Shown here one piece after another: positions 7,848 through 17,334 of a stretch of 52,954 bases of DNA; positions within the stretch are counted from its first letter, which is position 1; each line of letters begins with the position of its first letter. The stretch lies in contig JAFYYN010000169.1 in assembly GCA_017557525.1 (NCBI GenBank), positions 1 to 52,954 of the forward strand, in the 5' to 3' direction. This DNA is from Lachnospiraceae bacterium (lineage in GTDB: Bacteria; Bacillota; Clostridia; Lachnospirales; Lachnospiraceae). The translations under genes were made by a program, and so were the position numbers. The notes beneath the pieces are model-generated. The model had not been told where the DNA came from and ran no database searches. It saw nothing but the letters and a program-made list of their open reading frames with translations.

Positions 7848-8384
7848 CTATTCGTCCCTTAAGTTTAGATCCTTTTGCATCATGTCTAAATATGGGATAT
7901 AGTATCCCTTTGATGCCTTGAAAAAGAAGTCCTCATCAAGCTCGTCCAATCTAAAGCTCTTTCTTCCGCCGTCCTCAGCTCTCTTCCAGAACCTTTCCAG
8001 CTCCACATCCCGCATATAATAGTAAATATCCCGTTTGGTAAAATATATCAGGATAAAGGCAACACCGTCCTGTCTCTCAAAATCACGCATAAAAAGGACC
8101 TGGTGCTCATGGATATTCTGCAGGGCAAAGGTATCCGCCGCGCATTCCTTGGCATCAAAGCATACCGGCACTCCCTGTACTACCCCTATGTAGTCAACAG
8201 TACTTTTCTTATCAAAGTAGGCAAGAGTGATATGCCCATGCTCCTTATCCATCTCCACAGGTGTGATCGGAGTAGGTACCTTCTGGATGAGAGCCAATCC
8301 CTGCTCACGGTATTTATCATTTGTCATATTGACGGATTCCTCAAGTGCCGATCCCCTGAGTCCCCTGGAATTCCATGATGGCAT
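7848..8384 (-). CDS. recU: Holliday junction resolvase RecU
   Basis: RecU cuts four-way DNA junctions during recombination and chromosome segregation in Firmicutes. The 178-residue protein has the family's nuclease core: RGSALEESVNMTNDKYREQG near the start, STVDYIGVVQGVPVCFDAKEC (acidic residues and the ExK-type site), then FALQNIHEHQVLFMRDFE and a C-terminal SKGYYIPYLD. Length fits (170-200). In B. subtilis recU precedes a penicillin-binding protein gene; that partner is absent here and recU ends the RNA-modification cluster, 79 bases after the RluA-type synthase. Confidence 0.9.
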   Translation of the reverse strand: MPSWNSRGLRGSALEESVNMTNDKYREQGLALIQKVPTPITPVEMDKEHGHITLAYFDKKSTVDYIGVVQGVPVCFDAKECAADTFALQNIHEHQVLFMRDFERQDGVAFILIYFTKRDIYYYMRDVELERFWKRAEDGGRKSFRLDELDEDFFFKASKGYYIPYLDMMQKDLNLRDE

Positions 8385-8463
8385 ACCCTTCTCCTTTCCC
8401 GGTAACTTTAAAATTCCTTCCCGCCACTTAAAGCACTTTATAAGGTGGGTTTCTCTAATTGAT

Positions 8464-9516
8464 TTATATAAAAAATCCTGTAGGCTTATCTATAACAATC
8501 TCTTTACCATTAAGCCTGCCAAGTTCCCCGCAGTCCTTAGGGAACTGCAGACGGTATGCGCAGAGCAGCTGACTTTTAACCTTATACTTATCCCTCACCA
8601 GTCTGTTAAAGCTCTCATCACCGTATTTTACATCCCCTGCTATCGGATGCCCGATAGATGCGAGATGAGCTCTTATCTGGTGTGTTTTACCTGTAAGCAG
8701 CTTTACTTCAAGCAGAGTGCATCCGTTTTCGCTTTTTAACGGCTTGTACTGTGTTGAGATTCTTGACAGATCCCTTTTATCATCATCCTCACGGAATTCT
8801 GTATTTTTTCTGGAAGCCTTCTCCTCTTGAGACTTAGAGAATATCTTTACAGTATTGGTCTTTTCATCCTTTACCAAAAACCCGTCTATCCTCTCTTCCT
8901 TATCCACAACTCCCTTAACAATACATAGATAATACTTACCGAGATCTCTGGTCCTAAAAAGCTCTGAAAGCCCGCGCAGACCTTTTAGAGTCTTTCCGCC
9001 GCATATTAACCCTTCCGTATTTCTGTCAAGCCTGTTACACATGGACGGTCTAAAGGTACTTAGCTGGTTTTCATCTATTTCTTTAGTTTCAAGCATATGC
9101 TCAATGAGTAGCTCATTTAAGGAAACATCACTGTCTAAAGCCTTTTGGGAAAGAACCCCCTTGGGCTTGTTTAGGATTATCACATCCTCATCCTCATATA
9201 CGGTAATATCCTTTATACTTATTTCTGTCTTTCCATGCTGTTTACTGCTCTCTTTTTCGCCAGCTTTAGAATCCGGAAAACTTTTCTCTTTATTATCTTC
9301 CGACAGCTTTGCAAAGGATTCATCAGAAAAAAACAGCTTTATCTCGTCCCCAGCGGTAAGTCTCTCACTGCCCTCAGCCTTTTTCCCGTTTAAGACTATG
9401 TTTTTCTTTCTCAGCATCTTAAATATAAAGCCCTTACCGGCATTAGGGAAAAGCCTTATCAAGATCCTGTCCAGACGTTGACCGTCTTCATTTTTTCCAA
9501 TCGTAATTATTTTCAT
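8464..9516 (-). CDS. RluA-family 23S rRNA pseudouridine synthase with S4 domain
   Basis: RluA-type enzymes isomerise uridine to pseudouridine in rRNA. The 350-residue protein starts with an S4 RNA-binding domain (GQRLDRILIRLFPNAGKGFI to AGDEIKLFF). A charged linker of about 25 residues follows, then the catalytic domain: VIILNKPKGVLSQ, and motif II as MCNRLDRNTEGLI with the catalytic Asp, where most relatives have HRLDRDTSG. Later motifs LLTGKTHQIRAHLASIGHPI and GDVKYG are intact. It starts 10 bases after the upstream membrane-protein gene. The RluC/RluD target position cannot be told from sequence alone. Confidence 0.9.
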   Translation of the reverse strand: MKIITIGKNEDGQRLDRILIRLFPNAGKGFIFKMLRKKNIVLNGKKAEGSERLTAGDEIKLFFSDESFAKLSEDNKEKSFPDSKAGEKESSKQHGKTEISIKDITVYEDEDVIILNKPKGVLSQKALDSDVSLNELLIEHMLETKEIDENQLSTFRPSMCNRLDRNTEGLICGGKTLKGLRGLSELFRTRDLGKYYLCIVKGVVDKEERIDGFLVKDEKTNTVKIFSKSQEEKASRKNTEFREDDDKRDLSRISTQYKPLKSENGCTLLEVKLLTGKTHQIRAHLASIGHPIAGDVKYGDESFNRLVRDKYKVKSQLLCAYRLQFPKDCGELGRLNGKEIVIDKPTGFFI

Positions 9517-9526
9517 GTTTAAATGT

Positions 9527-10114
9527 TTAAGCCATAAAGCTTTCTAATACTTCGCAGAGTCTTTCTCTTTCCTTACCTGCTGCCTTCTTTTCATCCTCAT
9601 CATCATATTTCTGTTCGCCATAAGAATCGGCACTCTTTAAGAAATTCTGAAATTTTGCGGCATCATCCGTACAGGTAACCTTATAAGCCAGGGCACGTCT
9701 TTTTATAATATCTGCGAGATAATCCTGAAGCTTTTCGGATTTTTTACCTGAAAGTGCAAATATTTTGTCCGATGTAACCACAATAAAGGAGGCACAATAA
9801 GCTCTTTCTGTTGAAGTAAGAAGTACATCGCTGTACAGGAGATTCCCTTGTTTCATCAGAGAAAACACCTTGTCATATTCCGTTTTGGAAACTGATCTGT
9901 AGGGCAAGAATAAAAACCATACTGTAAGAAACCTTGCCATGGGGATAATAAATAACGCTCCTATGATCGTCAGAATATTTCCCTTGGTTTCATATACAGA
10001 TAACCCGATGATAAATAATATTGCCGCAATTACAAACAATACGACACTCACCAGCAGATTAAAAGACTTCATAAAGCTTATGTAGCCCTGTTCGCCTTTT
10101 CTTTTAAAACTCAT
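9527..10114 (-). CDS. Unknown two-helix membrane protein
   Basis: I do not recognise this 195-residue protein. It has a short basic N-terminus, two membrane segments (about residues 17-40 and 46-70) and a cytosolic domain of about 120 residues. That domain contains YCASFIVVTSDKIFALSG and a charged C-terminus with KYDDEDEKKAAGKERE. It lies between a HAD phosphatase gene (58 bases upstream) and the RluA-type synthase (10 bases downstream), so it is probably co-transcribed with RNA-modification genes without an obvious link in function. Confidence 0.75.
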   Translation of the reverse strand: MSFKRKGEQGYISFMKSFNLLVSVVLFVIAAILFIIGLSVYETKGNILTIIGALFIIPMARFLTVWFLFLPYRSVSKTEYDKVFSLMKQGNLLYSDVLLTSTERAYCASFIVVTSDKIFALSGKKSEKLQDYLADIIKRRALAYKVTCTDDAAKFQNFLKSADSYGEQKYDDEDEKKAAGKERERLCEVLESFMA

Positions 10115-10172
10115 ATATAATCTCCGATCGTTTAAAACCTATATTCTATTGCAATGCCAAGCAACCTTTAGC

Positions 10173-10841
10173 TCAAATAAGAGAAGGTGCATCCATCAGG
10201 ACATCAAAGCCTTTAATATAGTAATCCGAGTATTTCATTGCAATATTTATATCCTGATGTGCATATTTGTCATACACAGAGCATACCTTCATCCTGGCAG
10301 CCCTTCCTGCCCAGATTCCGGGGAGTATATCCTCAAACACAAGGCATCTCGCATTATCGACTCCGAGCTTTTCTGCAACTAAGAGATAAATATCCGGAAA
10401 AGGCTTTCCGTGCTTAACCTCGGATGAAGTATGTATCTCATCAAAGTACTGATGTGCATCAAGATGATCAAGCACAATATCCACCAGCTCCATAGAGTTA
10501 CTGGTAGCCATGCCGGTCTTTATACCTCTCTTTTTGAGCTCTTCCAAAAACCAGCGGGCTCCGGGTTTAAAGTCCACCTTAGTCCTGTAAAATTCAAATG
10601 CCATATCATTCCATGTTTTCATCATGGTATCGATATCTTCAGGAATGTTAAATCTGTCCTTGATATAAACGGCGGTTTCATGAAAGCTCATGCCCTCTAT
10701 GCATTCCTGCAGGTCATCGGGTAATTCCATGCCAAATTTTGCCAGATAGTCAATGTCTATCTGCTCCCACATCCACATGGAATCTATAAGAGTCCCGTCC
10801 ATATCAAATATCACTGCGTCTATATTGTCTAATAATCCCAT
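10173..10841 (-). CDS. HAD-superfamily phosphatase, beta-phosphoglucomutase-like
   Basis: The 222-residue protein has the HAD motif I VIFDMDGTLIDSMWMWEQID with both catalytic Asp residues, motif II in GMATSNS, motif III Lys in KHGKPFPDIYLL and motif IV in CLVFEDILPGIWAGRAARM. A helical cap lies between motifs I and II, as in the beta-phosphoglucomutase/GS1-like class. Substrate is not predictable; small sugar phosphates are usual. It is 48 bases after the RsuA-type synthase gene within the same unit. Confidence 0.88.
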   Translation of the reverse strand: MGLLDNIDAVIFDMDGTLIDSMWMWEQIDIDYLAKFGMELPDDLQECIEGMSFHETAVYIKDRFNIPEDIDTMMKTWNDMAFEFYRTKVDFKPGARWFLEELKKRGIKTGMATSNSMELVDIVLDHLDAHQYFDEIHTSSEVKHGKPFPDIYLLVAEKLGVDNARCLVFEDILPGIWAGRAARMKVCSVYDKYAHQDINIAMKYSDYYIKGFDVLMDAPSLI

Positions 10842-10889
10842 TTCACTACCACTGCTATAATTATTTTTTTCCTGTCGTACTTAATCGTA

Positions 10890-11645
10890 TTATCTTGATA
10901 ATGCTTCAAGCTCCTGTACATTCAGCTCCCTGTATTCCCCCTCGGCAAGATTTTCATCAAGGCACAGCTTTCCCATCGAAAGCCTCTTCAGCTGTACAAC
11001 CTCACAGCCAACCTTCAGGAACATTCTTTTAACCTGATGAAACTTTCCCTCACTGATCGTTACTTTAGCTGCTGAGTATACCTCACCCTCACAGTTTGTA
11101 CTGTATCCGGCTGGTGTCCCATCATCATTACGGTCTAATATCTCTAATTTTGCCGGAGCGGATGTAAATTCTTTAAACTCAAAGCCCTTTTCAAATGCGG
11201 AAACCGCATCTTCCTTAAGCTCTCCCCTTACCTTTACCAGATATGTCTTATCAACATGCTTTCCCGGAGCAGTAAGCCTGTGCCCGAGTTCCCCGTCATT
11301 TGTGATTATCAAAAGTCCGGTAGTATCCTTATCGAGCCTGCCTACCGGAAATAACCCCTTTATGCCTTCACTCTTAAAAAGACTTATCACATTAGGGCTG
11401 TTATCCCCGGGCTCCGGTTCTGTTGATGAAATATATCCTTCCGGCTTGTTAAGCATGAAATATCTGTATTTCGCGGTGTTTATTGCCTTTCCATCCACTA
11501 ATATCTCATCACTGTCACTAACCTTTAGACCGGGATCCTTAACAACAGCGCCGTTTACTTTTATGCGTCCGTTTTTTATATAGAGTTTAGCGTCTGCCCT
11601 TGACAGTCCCCCATTGTTTGATAAAAGCTTATCTATCCTGTCCAT
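10890..11645 (-). CDS. RsuA-family pseudouridine synthase
   Basis: RsuA-type enzymes make pseudouridine in 16S or 23S rRNA. The 251-residue protein has an N-terminal S4 domain (MDRIDKLLSNNGGLSRADAK), the linker YFMLNKPEGYISS, and motif II FPVGRLDKDTTGLLIITNDG with the catalytic Asp. The C-terminal EGKFHQVKRM and VVQLKRLSMG complete the family pattern. It starts 10 bases after the m5C methyltransferase. The length favours the RsuA (16S) group over the longer RluB group, with moderate confidence. Confidence 0.9.
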   Translation of the reverse strand: MDRIDKLLSNNGGLSRADAKLYIKNGRIKVNGAVVKDPGLKVSDSDEILVDGKAINTAKYRYFMLNKPEGYISSTEPEPGDNSPNVISLFKSEGIKGLFPVGRLDKDTTGLLIITNDGELGHRLTAPGKHVDKTYLVKVRGELKEDAVSAFEKGFEFKEFTSAPAKLEILDRNDDGTPAGYSTNCEGEVYSAAKVTISEGKFHQVKRMFLKVGCEVVQLKRLSMGKLCLDENLAEGEYRELNVQELEALSR

Positions 11646-11655
11646 TTATATTTTC

Positions 11656-13134
11656 CTATTGCAGTCTCCAGGAAGGCAGGTACTTGTTTTTAAAGTGACC
11701 CTTATCAATCTTTCCCCAGCCTAACGGGTATCCGTCCACAGCTATAAGACAGTAACCGTCCTTTGCTTCGCCTTCCTCAACATCTATACTTTCACATTTT
11801 AGATACCGCACAACTCTGTCATCCTCTACAGAAAGATTAAGCACATTCGGATATTCAGAAATTTTAAGTGCCAGGGCAAGCGACTGTGAAGGTTCAAACC
11901 TTCCTTTTTTCATTTCTCCCAGGAATAAGCCGGTCCTTAAGACTCTTAATCTGTTAAAAACATCCGGGTCGGTAGAAAGCATATATAATCTTTCTTCGCT
12001 TACCCTGAGCTTTGATGCGTCTATCTTAAACCCGATATTCTCAAAGAAATCAAAGGTCTCATCGCTTATCTTTTTATACTTTGCACGGGTCTGGTTATCA
12101 TACCGGTTTACAGACTTAAATCTGTTATTATCTTTATCATCTTCGTTATCTGCGTTAGTATTACTACTTGCAGTCCCTAAAGACAAATCTTTTACATTAA
12201 ACCCGGTATCACCTTCTGCTTTCTTCCTTAGCAGAGCTGCAAAATGCCCCTCGCCGTTTATCCTATGCGGGAAAAGTCTTATCGCTTTATCTGTTTCCGC
12301 GCCGTAACCCCTGCTAAACCCACGGTATCTCTCATCTTCAAAATCTATTGCGCTTACAAGCTCCATATCAGGATAATTTGTAAGTATAAACGACAGGCTG
12401 TCCTCATCCTCTAATTTAGAAAAGGTACAGGTGGAATATACCATCATTCCTCCGGGTTTAAGCATCTTAACCGCAGACGGTAACACCTGTCTTTGTATGT
12501 CGGCATAATACTGTGAGCCGTACTGCTCCCAGTTTTTTGCAATCGAATGCACCTTTCTGAACATTCCCTCACCCGAGCAGGGAGCATCCACAAGTATTTT
12601 ATCAAAATAGCCCTCAAATCTTTCGGCAAGCTTATCCGGTGCCTCACTTACAACGACCGCATTCTTTATGCCGAAAAGCTCAACATTTTTGACCAGTGCC
12701 TTAGCTCTTGAAGCACTGATATCATTGCTTACTAAGAGTCCCTCCCCCTTTAGCTTTGCTCCGAGTTCGGTAGTTTTTCCTCCGGGAGCTGCACAAAGGT
12801 CAAGAATCCTGTCCCCCGGCTCTATCGGTAAAAGAGCAGCCGGAAGCATGGCGCTTGGTTCCTGTATATAGTACAGACCTGCAAAGTAATACGGATGCTT
12901 TGCGGGCTGATCGTCTTCTTTTGTATAATATCCGTTATCTGTCCATTTTACCTTTTCGGAAATAAAAGGAGCTTTTCTTTCAAATTCGGAAGATGAGATT
13001 TTTAAGTTATTGCATCTCATGCCCCTGAAATAGTCGCTTTCATAAGACTTAAAGAATGCATCAGATTCACTTCCAAGCATTTCCTTCATTTCCTCTATAA
13101 ACTTTTCCGGAAGCCAGTTTGTCTTTTCACTCAT
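11656..13134 (-). CDS. RsmB/NOP2-type rRNA m5C methyltransferase (RsmF-like)
   Basis: It transfers a methyl group from S-adenosylmethionine to cytosine in rRNA. The 492-residue protein has the SAM site ILDLCAAPGGKTTELGAKL, motif IV DAPCSGEGMFRK and motif VI MVYSTCTFSKLEDE, giving the two conserved Cys residues (release and nucleophile). A C-terminal domain of about 130 residues (LFLGEMKKGRFEPSQSLALA, DGYPLGWGKIDKGHFKN) is typical of the YebU/RsmF class. It is the first gene of a probable six-gene unit running to recU, under a strong promoter at 13181-13209. Confidence 0.92.
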   Translation of the reverse strand: MSEKTNWLPEKFIEEMKEMLGSESDAFFKSYESDYFRGMRCNNLKISSSEFERKAPFISEKVKWTDNGYYTKEDDQPAKHPYYFAGLYYIQEPSAMLPAALLPIEPGDRILDLCAAPGGKTTELGAKLKGEGLLVSNDISASRAKALVKNVELFGIKNAVVVSEAPDKLAERFEGYFDKILVDAPCSGEGMFRKVHSIAKNWEQYGSQYYADIQRQVLPSAVKMLKPGGMMVYSTCTFSKLEDEDSLSFILTNYPDMELVSAIDFEDERYRGFSRGYGAETDKAIRLFPHRINGEGHFAALLRKKAEGDTGFNVKDLSLGTASSNTNADNEDDKDNNRFKSVNRYDNQTRAKYKKISDETFDFFENIGFKIDASKLRVSEERLYMLSTDPDVFNRLRVLRTGLFLGEMKKGRFEPSQSLALALKISEYPNVLNLSVEDDRVVRYLKCESIDVEEGEAKDGYCLIAVDGYPLGWGKIDKGHFKNKYLPSWRLQ

Positions 13135-13180
13135 AATCTATGTCTCTTAAAACAAATAGTCTCTAATTCACCAATTTTAC

Positions 13181-13209
13181 ATCTTACTATTTATATATTT
13201 TTTTGTCAA
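13181..13209 (-). promoter_or_regulatory. Sigma-A promoter of the rRNA-modification operon
   Basis: A perfect TTGACA (13209-13204), 17-base spacer and TAAGAT (13186-13181) on the minus strand. It begins directly at the end of the relQ terminator T-run. Confidence 0.82.
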
Positions 13210-13210
13210 G

Positions 13211-13244
13211 AAAAAGGTGCAGGCCACACTACGGTCCGCACCTT
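13211..13244 (-). terminator. Rho-independent terminator after relQ
   Basis: AAGGTGC (13244-13238) pairs with GCACCTT (13220-13214), extended by an interior GG/CC pairing, and is followed by TTTTTCTT on the minus strand. It lies 10 bases past the relQ stop. Confidence 0.88.
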
Positions 13245-13253
13245 ATACTCTTT

Positions 13254-14057
13254 TTATCTTAATGACTGAGCTCTGTAACCTTCCGAAATAGTATCCAGCT
13301 CCTTGGCAAATCTTTCAAGATGCTCAAGATCCTCCGAATCGTATATCTTAAAGAATTCATCCTGAATCTTTACGATCTCACGTTTATTTGCCACCTTATA
13401 CAGATTCTGGATATTGTTTAATATATCTGCCACGAGGGTTGAACGCAATGTAAAGGTATTCTGAGCGTCCATGATCTCCTCTCGTACCTCTGCCATCTCG
13501 CTGTCCAAGACACCGATGGCATCTGCGGCCTTAAGCAGTCTTGCACGCAGGGAATCAGGCATGTTCTGCTTATACTTATATTGCAGCGAATGTTCTATGG
13601 TCGCCCAGAAATTCATTGCAAGAGTCCTTATCTGTATCTCTACATGGATCTCTTTCGGACCGTTTATCGTCTCAACCACATATTTTACAACCATATGGTA
13701 GCTGCGATAGCCGGATGCCTTCTGATTCTTAACATAGTCCATTTCCTCTATGACAATCATATCGCTTCTCTTATTGATCAGCTCGGCAACCTTGTAGATA
13801 TCCTCGACAAACTGACAGATAAGCCTGATACCGGCAATATCATCAATATTATCCTCTATATCATCCAGTGAGATATGCTTTTTCTGCACCTTCTCCAGCA
13901 ATGAAGAAATAGATTTTACTCTGCCGTATATCTGCTCAATAGGCGAATACAGACCTGCATTTTTATAAGAGTTCTTAACATGCTCAAACTTAACCTTTAG
14001 CTCTTCTACCGCTAAGGCATAAGGTTCAAGCCTTTCCCTCCACATTTGTATTTCCAT
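13254..14057 (-). CDS. relQ: Small alarmone synthetase, RelQ/YjbM type
   Basis: It transfers pyrophosphate from ATP to GDP or GTP, making (p)ppGpp; it has no hydrolase domain. The 267-residue protein matches the B. subtilis YjbM (SasB/RelQ) pattern: LEPYALAVEELKVKFE, SPIEQIYGRVKSISSLLEK, DDIAGIRLICQFVEDIY, KASGYRSYHMVVKY and VEIQIRTLAMNFWATIEHSL. The C-terminal extension is about 50 residues longer than YjbM and mostly helical and charged. It ends the run ACT-PFL-LCP-LCP-relQ, and a terminator follows. The 43-base gap to the LCP gene suggests co-transcription, linking stress signalling to cell-envelope genes; that link is inference. Confidence 0.92.
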   Translation of the reverse strand: MEIQMWRERLEPYALAVEELKVKFEHVKNSYKNAGLYSPIEQIYGRVKSISSLLEKVQKKHISLDDIEDNIDDIAGIRLICQFVEDIYKVAELINKRSDMIVIEEMDYVKNQKASGYRSYHMVVKYVVETINGPKEIHVEIQIRTLAMNFWATIEHSLQYKYKQNMPDSLRARLLKAADAIGVLDSEMAEVREEIMDAQNTFTLRSTLVADILNNIQNLYKVANKREIVKIQDEFFKIYDSEDLEHLERFAKELDTISEGYRAQSLR

Positions 14058-14100
14058 TAAATTTTCCCCTTTTTACTTCTCCAAATTTAATACTGCTAAA

Positions 14101-15747
14101 TCAGGATGCCTTTCCGACAGGTGTCGGTGTAGGTATCGGTGATGGCGTAGGTGACGGCATAAGAGTCGGTGTAGGTGTGGGAGCATCCGCATTTTCAACA
14201 TAGTCACCGTATATGAAATCATGTAAAGCTTCCCTGTTCTTTGCGATATCGAGCTGGGTAACGCTCATCTTACGGATAGTGACAAATTTATAGGTACCAT
14301 CCATAGGTATACGCATTTCCTTGATAGTAATATCCTTACCGCCGATATCAAGGATCATCTGAGTATATCTTTCAATCTCCACCTCGGTAACATCGGTTGT
14401 AACCATAGGCAGACACTCTAAACCCACTCTTACAAGATCTGCATAGCCTAAATCCTTTACCTTATCGATAAGGGCCGATATAGCCACACGGTGCCTTGTA
14501 GTTCTGCCAAAGTCGTTTTTCTCACCGTCCTTTGCAACATAACGTACACGGCAATAACCAAGTACCTGGTTACCGTTCATATGGTTTACGCCCTCTTTTA
14601 CAGTTCTGTATTCAGGCTTTGAAATATAATTGGTCTTATTAAGATATTTTGCCTCTTTTGCAGAAAGCGTTATATCAACTCCGCCTACAGAATCAACTAT
14701 TTTTTCAAAATCATCAAACCTTACCAGACAGTAGCTGTCCGGTGTGATACCGAAATTCTTTTCGATTGTGGCGTATAAAAGCGGCACGCCGCCAAGAGCA
14801 TATGCTGCATTTATACGGTTATCGTCATAACCGGGTATCTGTACAAAGCTGTCCCTCATAAGAGAGGTAAGCTTTACAGTCTTTGAAATAGTATCAATCG
14901 TAGCTAAGACTATCATATCCGTCCTGCCGCGTGATGTATAACTGCCGATATTTTCCTCTCCAAGCAGCAGGATGTTTATGATCTTTTTCTCATAAACAGG
15001 CTGTGTGGGAGTAGGATCGGGCGGCGTAGGTGTTGGCTCTGTTGTCGGTATCGGAGTCAGCTGATCCATAAACTCTTCGATACTTTCAACATTTCCGGGC
15101 ATGATCTCAGTATTTTCAGGGTCAAGCGGCTGATAATCTACTGTAACGGCAGCAACCTTTGCACCGAGCTTTATAAGCAGCTTTTCACCGAGTCCGCTCG
15201 CATCAAGTATCCATACAAGGATAATGATAAACAGAGCAATACCTGCAAGGATATAGATCCATTTGGGGATCCTTGAAAGAAAGCCTGCAATCCCTTTTTT
15301 CTCTTCCTTTTCTTCATCGGTTGGCTCCGGATTTTCCGCACTCTCTGCTGCGGCTTCGATCTCCTGGTCAACCTGATCCTTTATGGAAGCCGAAACTGAT
15401 TTTACAATTTCATTATCCTCAGCCTCGTGTTCTATCTCAGAAAGCTCGTCTGCAAACTCCTCCGAAGGGTCGGTGTTTGCGGCCTCATCCCTTGCTGCCT
15501 GCTTTCTGCGGGCCTCTTCGTCTTCCTTTTTGATAAACTCGGCATCATCCTCATCTATTACATCGGATGTTTTCTTCTCATGCTTAACTACTTCTTTACT
15601 ACCCTTTTCATTTATCTCTGCTATCTCAGAGCTGCCCTGCTTTGCCAGTTCCGTACCGGTTTTTTTAGCCAGCTCCGAGCTCCCCGTTGTTACAAGTTCG
15701 GTTCCTGTAGACTCTCCGTTTACGTCTGTCCTGTTATTATCTTCCAT
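14101..15747 (-). CDS. LytR-CpsA-Psr (LCP) family cell-wall glycopolymer transferase
   Basis: LCP proteins attach teichoic acids or other glycopolymers to peptidoglycan outside the membrane. The ATG at 15747 (548 residues) has GGAG at good spacing and avoids overlap with the upstream gene, unlike an in-frame ATG at 15783. The cytosolic N-terminus is about 160 residues, charged, with imperfect repeats (GTELVTTGSSELAKKTGTEL). One membrane segment (IYILAGIALFIIILVW) and a TPTP-rich linker follow. The LCP domain shows SRGRTDMIVLATID, LTSLMRDSFVQIPG, GNQVLGYCRVRY and GRTTRHR. The tail is Pro/Thr-rich (PTPTPTLMPSP). It is paired with a second LCP gene 16 bases upstream. Confidence 0.92.
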   Translation of the reverse strand: MEDNNRTDVNGESTGTELVTTGSSELAKKTGTELAKQGSSEIAEINEKGSKEVVKHEKKTSDVIDEDDAEFIKKEDEEARRKQAARDEAANTDPSEEFADELSEIEHEAEDNEIVKSVSASIKDQVDQEIEAAAESAENPEPTDEEKEEKKGIAGFLSRIPKWIYILAGIALFIIILVWILDASGLGEKLLIKLGAKVAAVTVDYQPLDPENTEIMPGNVESIEEFMDQLTPIPTTEPTPTPPDPTPTQPVYEKKIINILLLGEENIGSYTSRGRTDMIVLATIDTISKTVKLTSLMRDSFVQIPGYDDNRINAAYALGGVPLLYATIEKNFGITPDSYCLVRFDDFEKIVDSVGGVDITLSAKEAKYLNKTNYISKPEYRTVKEGVNHMNGNQVLGYCRVRYVAKDGEKNDFGRTTRHRVAISALIDKVKDLGYADLVRVGLECLPMVTTDVTEVEIERYTQMILDIGGKDITIKEMRIPMDGTYKFVTIRKMSVTQLDIAKNREALHDFIYGDYVENADAPTPTPTLMPSPTPSPIPTPTPVGKAS

Positions 15748-15763
15748 TTCACTCTCCACAAAA

Positions 15764-17314
15764 TCAAGCCGCGGGTGATGCACTCGGTGACGCTACAGGT
15801 GTAGCTCCGGCCTCGGCAGAAGCATCTGTAGCAGCTTCTTCCTGACCGTCTAAGAATACAAATTCATGTAAAGCTTTAATATTATCCTCAAGATATTTAT
15901 CAAGAACCAAGGCGTAAGTAACAGTATACTTTCCATTAAATATACCCTTCTTACTGCTGTCCTTAAATTTGCCATCGATTGGCAGTCTCAGCTGATCAAC
16001 CTGGAAGGTCTTATTTTCTACAATATTCTTAAGCATTGTTGAAAAATCTTCCTCGTTAAGATCTGTGATGATATAACCGAGACAGTCCTTTAAGGCTGAA
16101 TACATATCTGTTATAGGAAGTGACTTGTACTGCTGTACTATAGCATTAATAACACGTCTGTGACGTAGTGTACGTCCGTAATCAGCGTTTTCTCCGCCAA
16201 GTGTAACTATCTTACGTACACGGCAGTATCCAAGTACCTGGTTACCGTTCATATGATTCCATCCGGCCTGTACAGTCCTGTATGAAGGATTGGAAATATA
16301 ATTGGTAGTCCTTAGATATGATGCCTCCGCTTTACCAAGCTCAAGATCTATACCGCCGAGTCTGTCGACTATATCCTGGAAAGCTCTGAAATTAACACAT
16401 GCAAAGCCTTCAATCTCGATATTAAAGGTCTTTTCTATAACCTGTGTCAAAAGCTTTCCGCCGTTCATACGCTGCTCAGCTAAGGTATCACCTGTCTTTA
16501 AACCGTGCGCATAAACGGAATTAATCTTATTGCTGTAATAACCGGGTATTTCTACATAAGTATCTCTCATTATTGAGGTCAGCTTAATAGTATTATCCTT
16601 GGTATTGACGGACATTAGCAGGATCGCATCGGTATTGGCTGCTCCACCTATCTCTTCTATACCAAACAGCAGGTAGGTCTTAACATAGTCCTCGGATCTG
16701 AATTCAGTAGCTGGCCTAACCACAGGGACAACATCTCCTGAACCTTCAGTAGGAGTAGGATCCTCCAGAGGGATGATACTCGGGAAGTCATGCTCCGTAT
16801 CTACTCCCGTTGGCAGGATATCCTCAGGGGCAAGCTCCTTATCTATATCCCTGTTAACATTTCCGTAAATCCATGATCCTACCAGATCAAATATATATTT
16901 TCTTCCGGAAGGTGTAATTATTGTTACTGCAACTGCAACGATCAGCATCAGTAATATGCCAAGCAGGATCTTTCCTACCATGCGTCCTGTCTTTGGCTTT
17001 TCTTTTTCCTCTTCCTCGTCAAAATCATCCTCATCATAGTCAAAATACTCTGCATCACTCTCTTCTTCATCAAGAGATAATGTTGAGGGTACCTTTGCCT
17101 TTGATTCGGGAACATCGAGAGCTTTAAAAGCCTCAGCCTGTATGAGCGCTGCAAAATCTTCGGAATCGTCAAGATCCTCCTCGTATTTTTTCAGCTCATA
17201 TTTTTTTGATGACCCTGAAGAATCTTTTTCTTCTTCCTCAAGATCAAGATCGCTTAAATCGAGTTCCGGCAGATCATCATCAAACTCCAGATCCTCGTCG
17301 TCAAAATCCTTCAT
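15764..17314 (-). CDS. LytR-CpsA-Psr (LCP) family protein, second copy
   Basis: This 516-residue LCP protein has a strongly acidic cytosolic N-terminus (about 110 residues, with DEDDFDEEEEKEK), one membrane segment near 113-133 and an extracellular LCP domain: AANTDAILLMSVNTKDNTIK, LTSIMRDTYVEIPG, GGIDLELGKAE, GNQVLGYCRVRK and GRTLRHRRVINAI. The tail is Ala/Ser/Pro-rich. The start has AAAGGA at good spacing. The two neighbouring LCP proteins differ in their N- and C-terminal regions but share the core, suggesting an old duplication with specialisation. Which glycopolymer they transfer is unknown. Confidence 0.92.
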   Translation of the reverse strand: MKDFDDEDLEFDDDLPELDLSDLDLEEEEKDSSGSSKKYELKKYEEDLDDSEDFAALIQAEAFKALDVPESKAKVPSTLSLDEEESDAEYFDYDEDDFDEEEEKEKPKTGRMVGKILLGILLMLIVAVAVTIITPSGRKYIFDLVGSWIYGNVNRDIDKELAPEDILPTGVDTEHDFPSIIPLEDPTPTEGSGDVVPVVRPATEFRSEDYVKTYLLFGIEEIGGAANTDAILLMSVNTKDNTIKLTSIMRDTYVEIPGYYSNKINSVYAHGLKTGDTLAEQRMNGGKLLTQVIEKTFNIEIEGFACVNFRAFQDIVDRLGGIDLELGKAEASYLRTTNYISNPSYRTVQAGWNHMNGNQVLGYCRVRKIVTLGGENADYGRTLRHRRVINAIVQQYKSLPITDMYSALKDCLGYIITDLNEEDFSTMLKNIVENKTFQVDQLRLPIDGKFKDSSKKGIFNGKYTVTYALVLDKYLEDNIKALHEFVFLDGQEEAATDASAEAGATPVASPSASPAA

Positions 17315-17334
17315 TTTCGTTCCTTTACTAAACC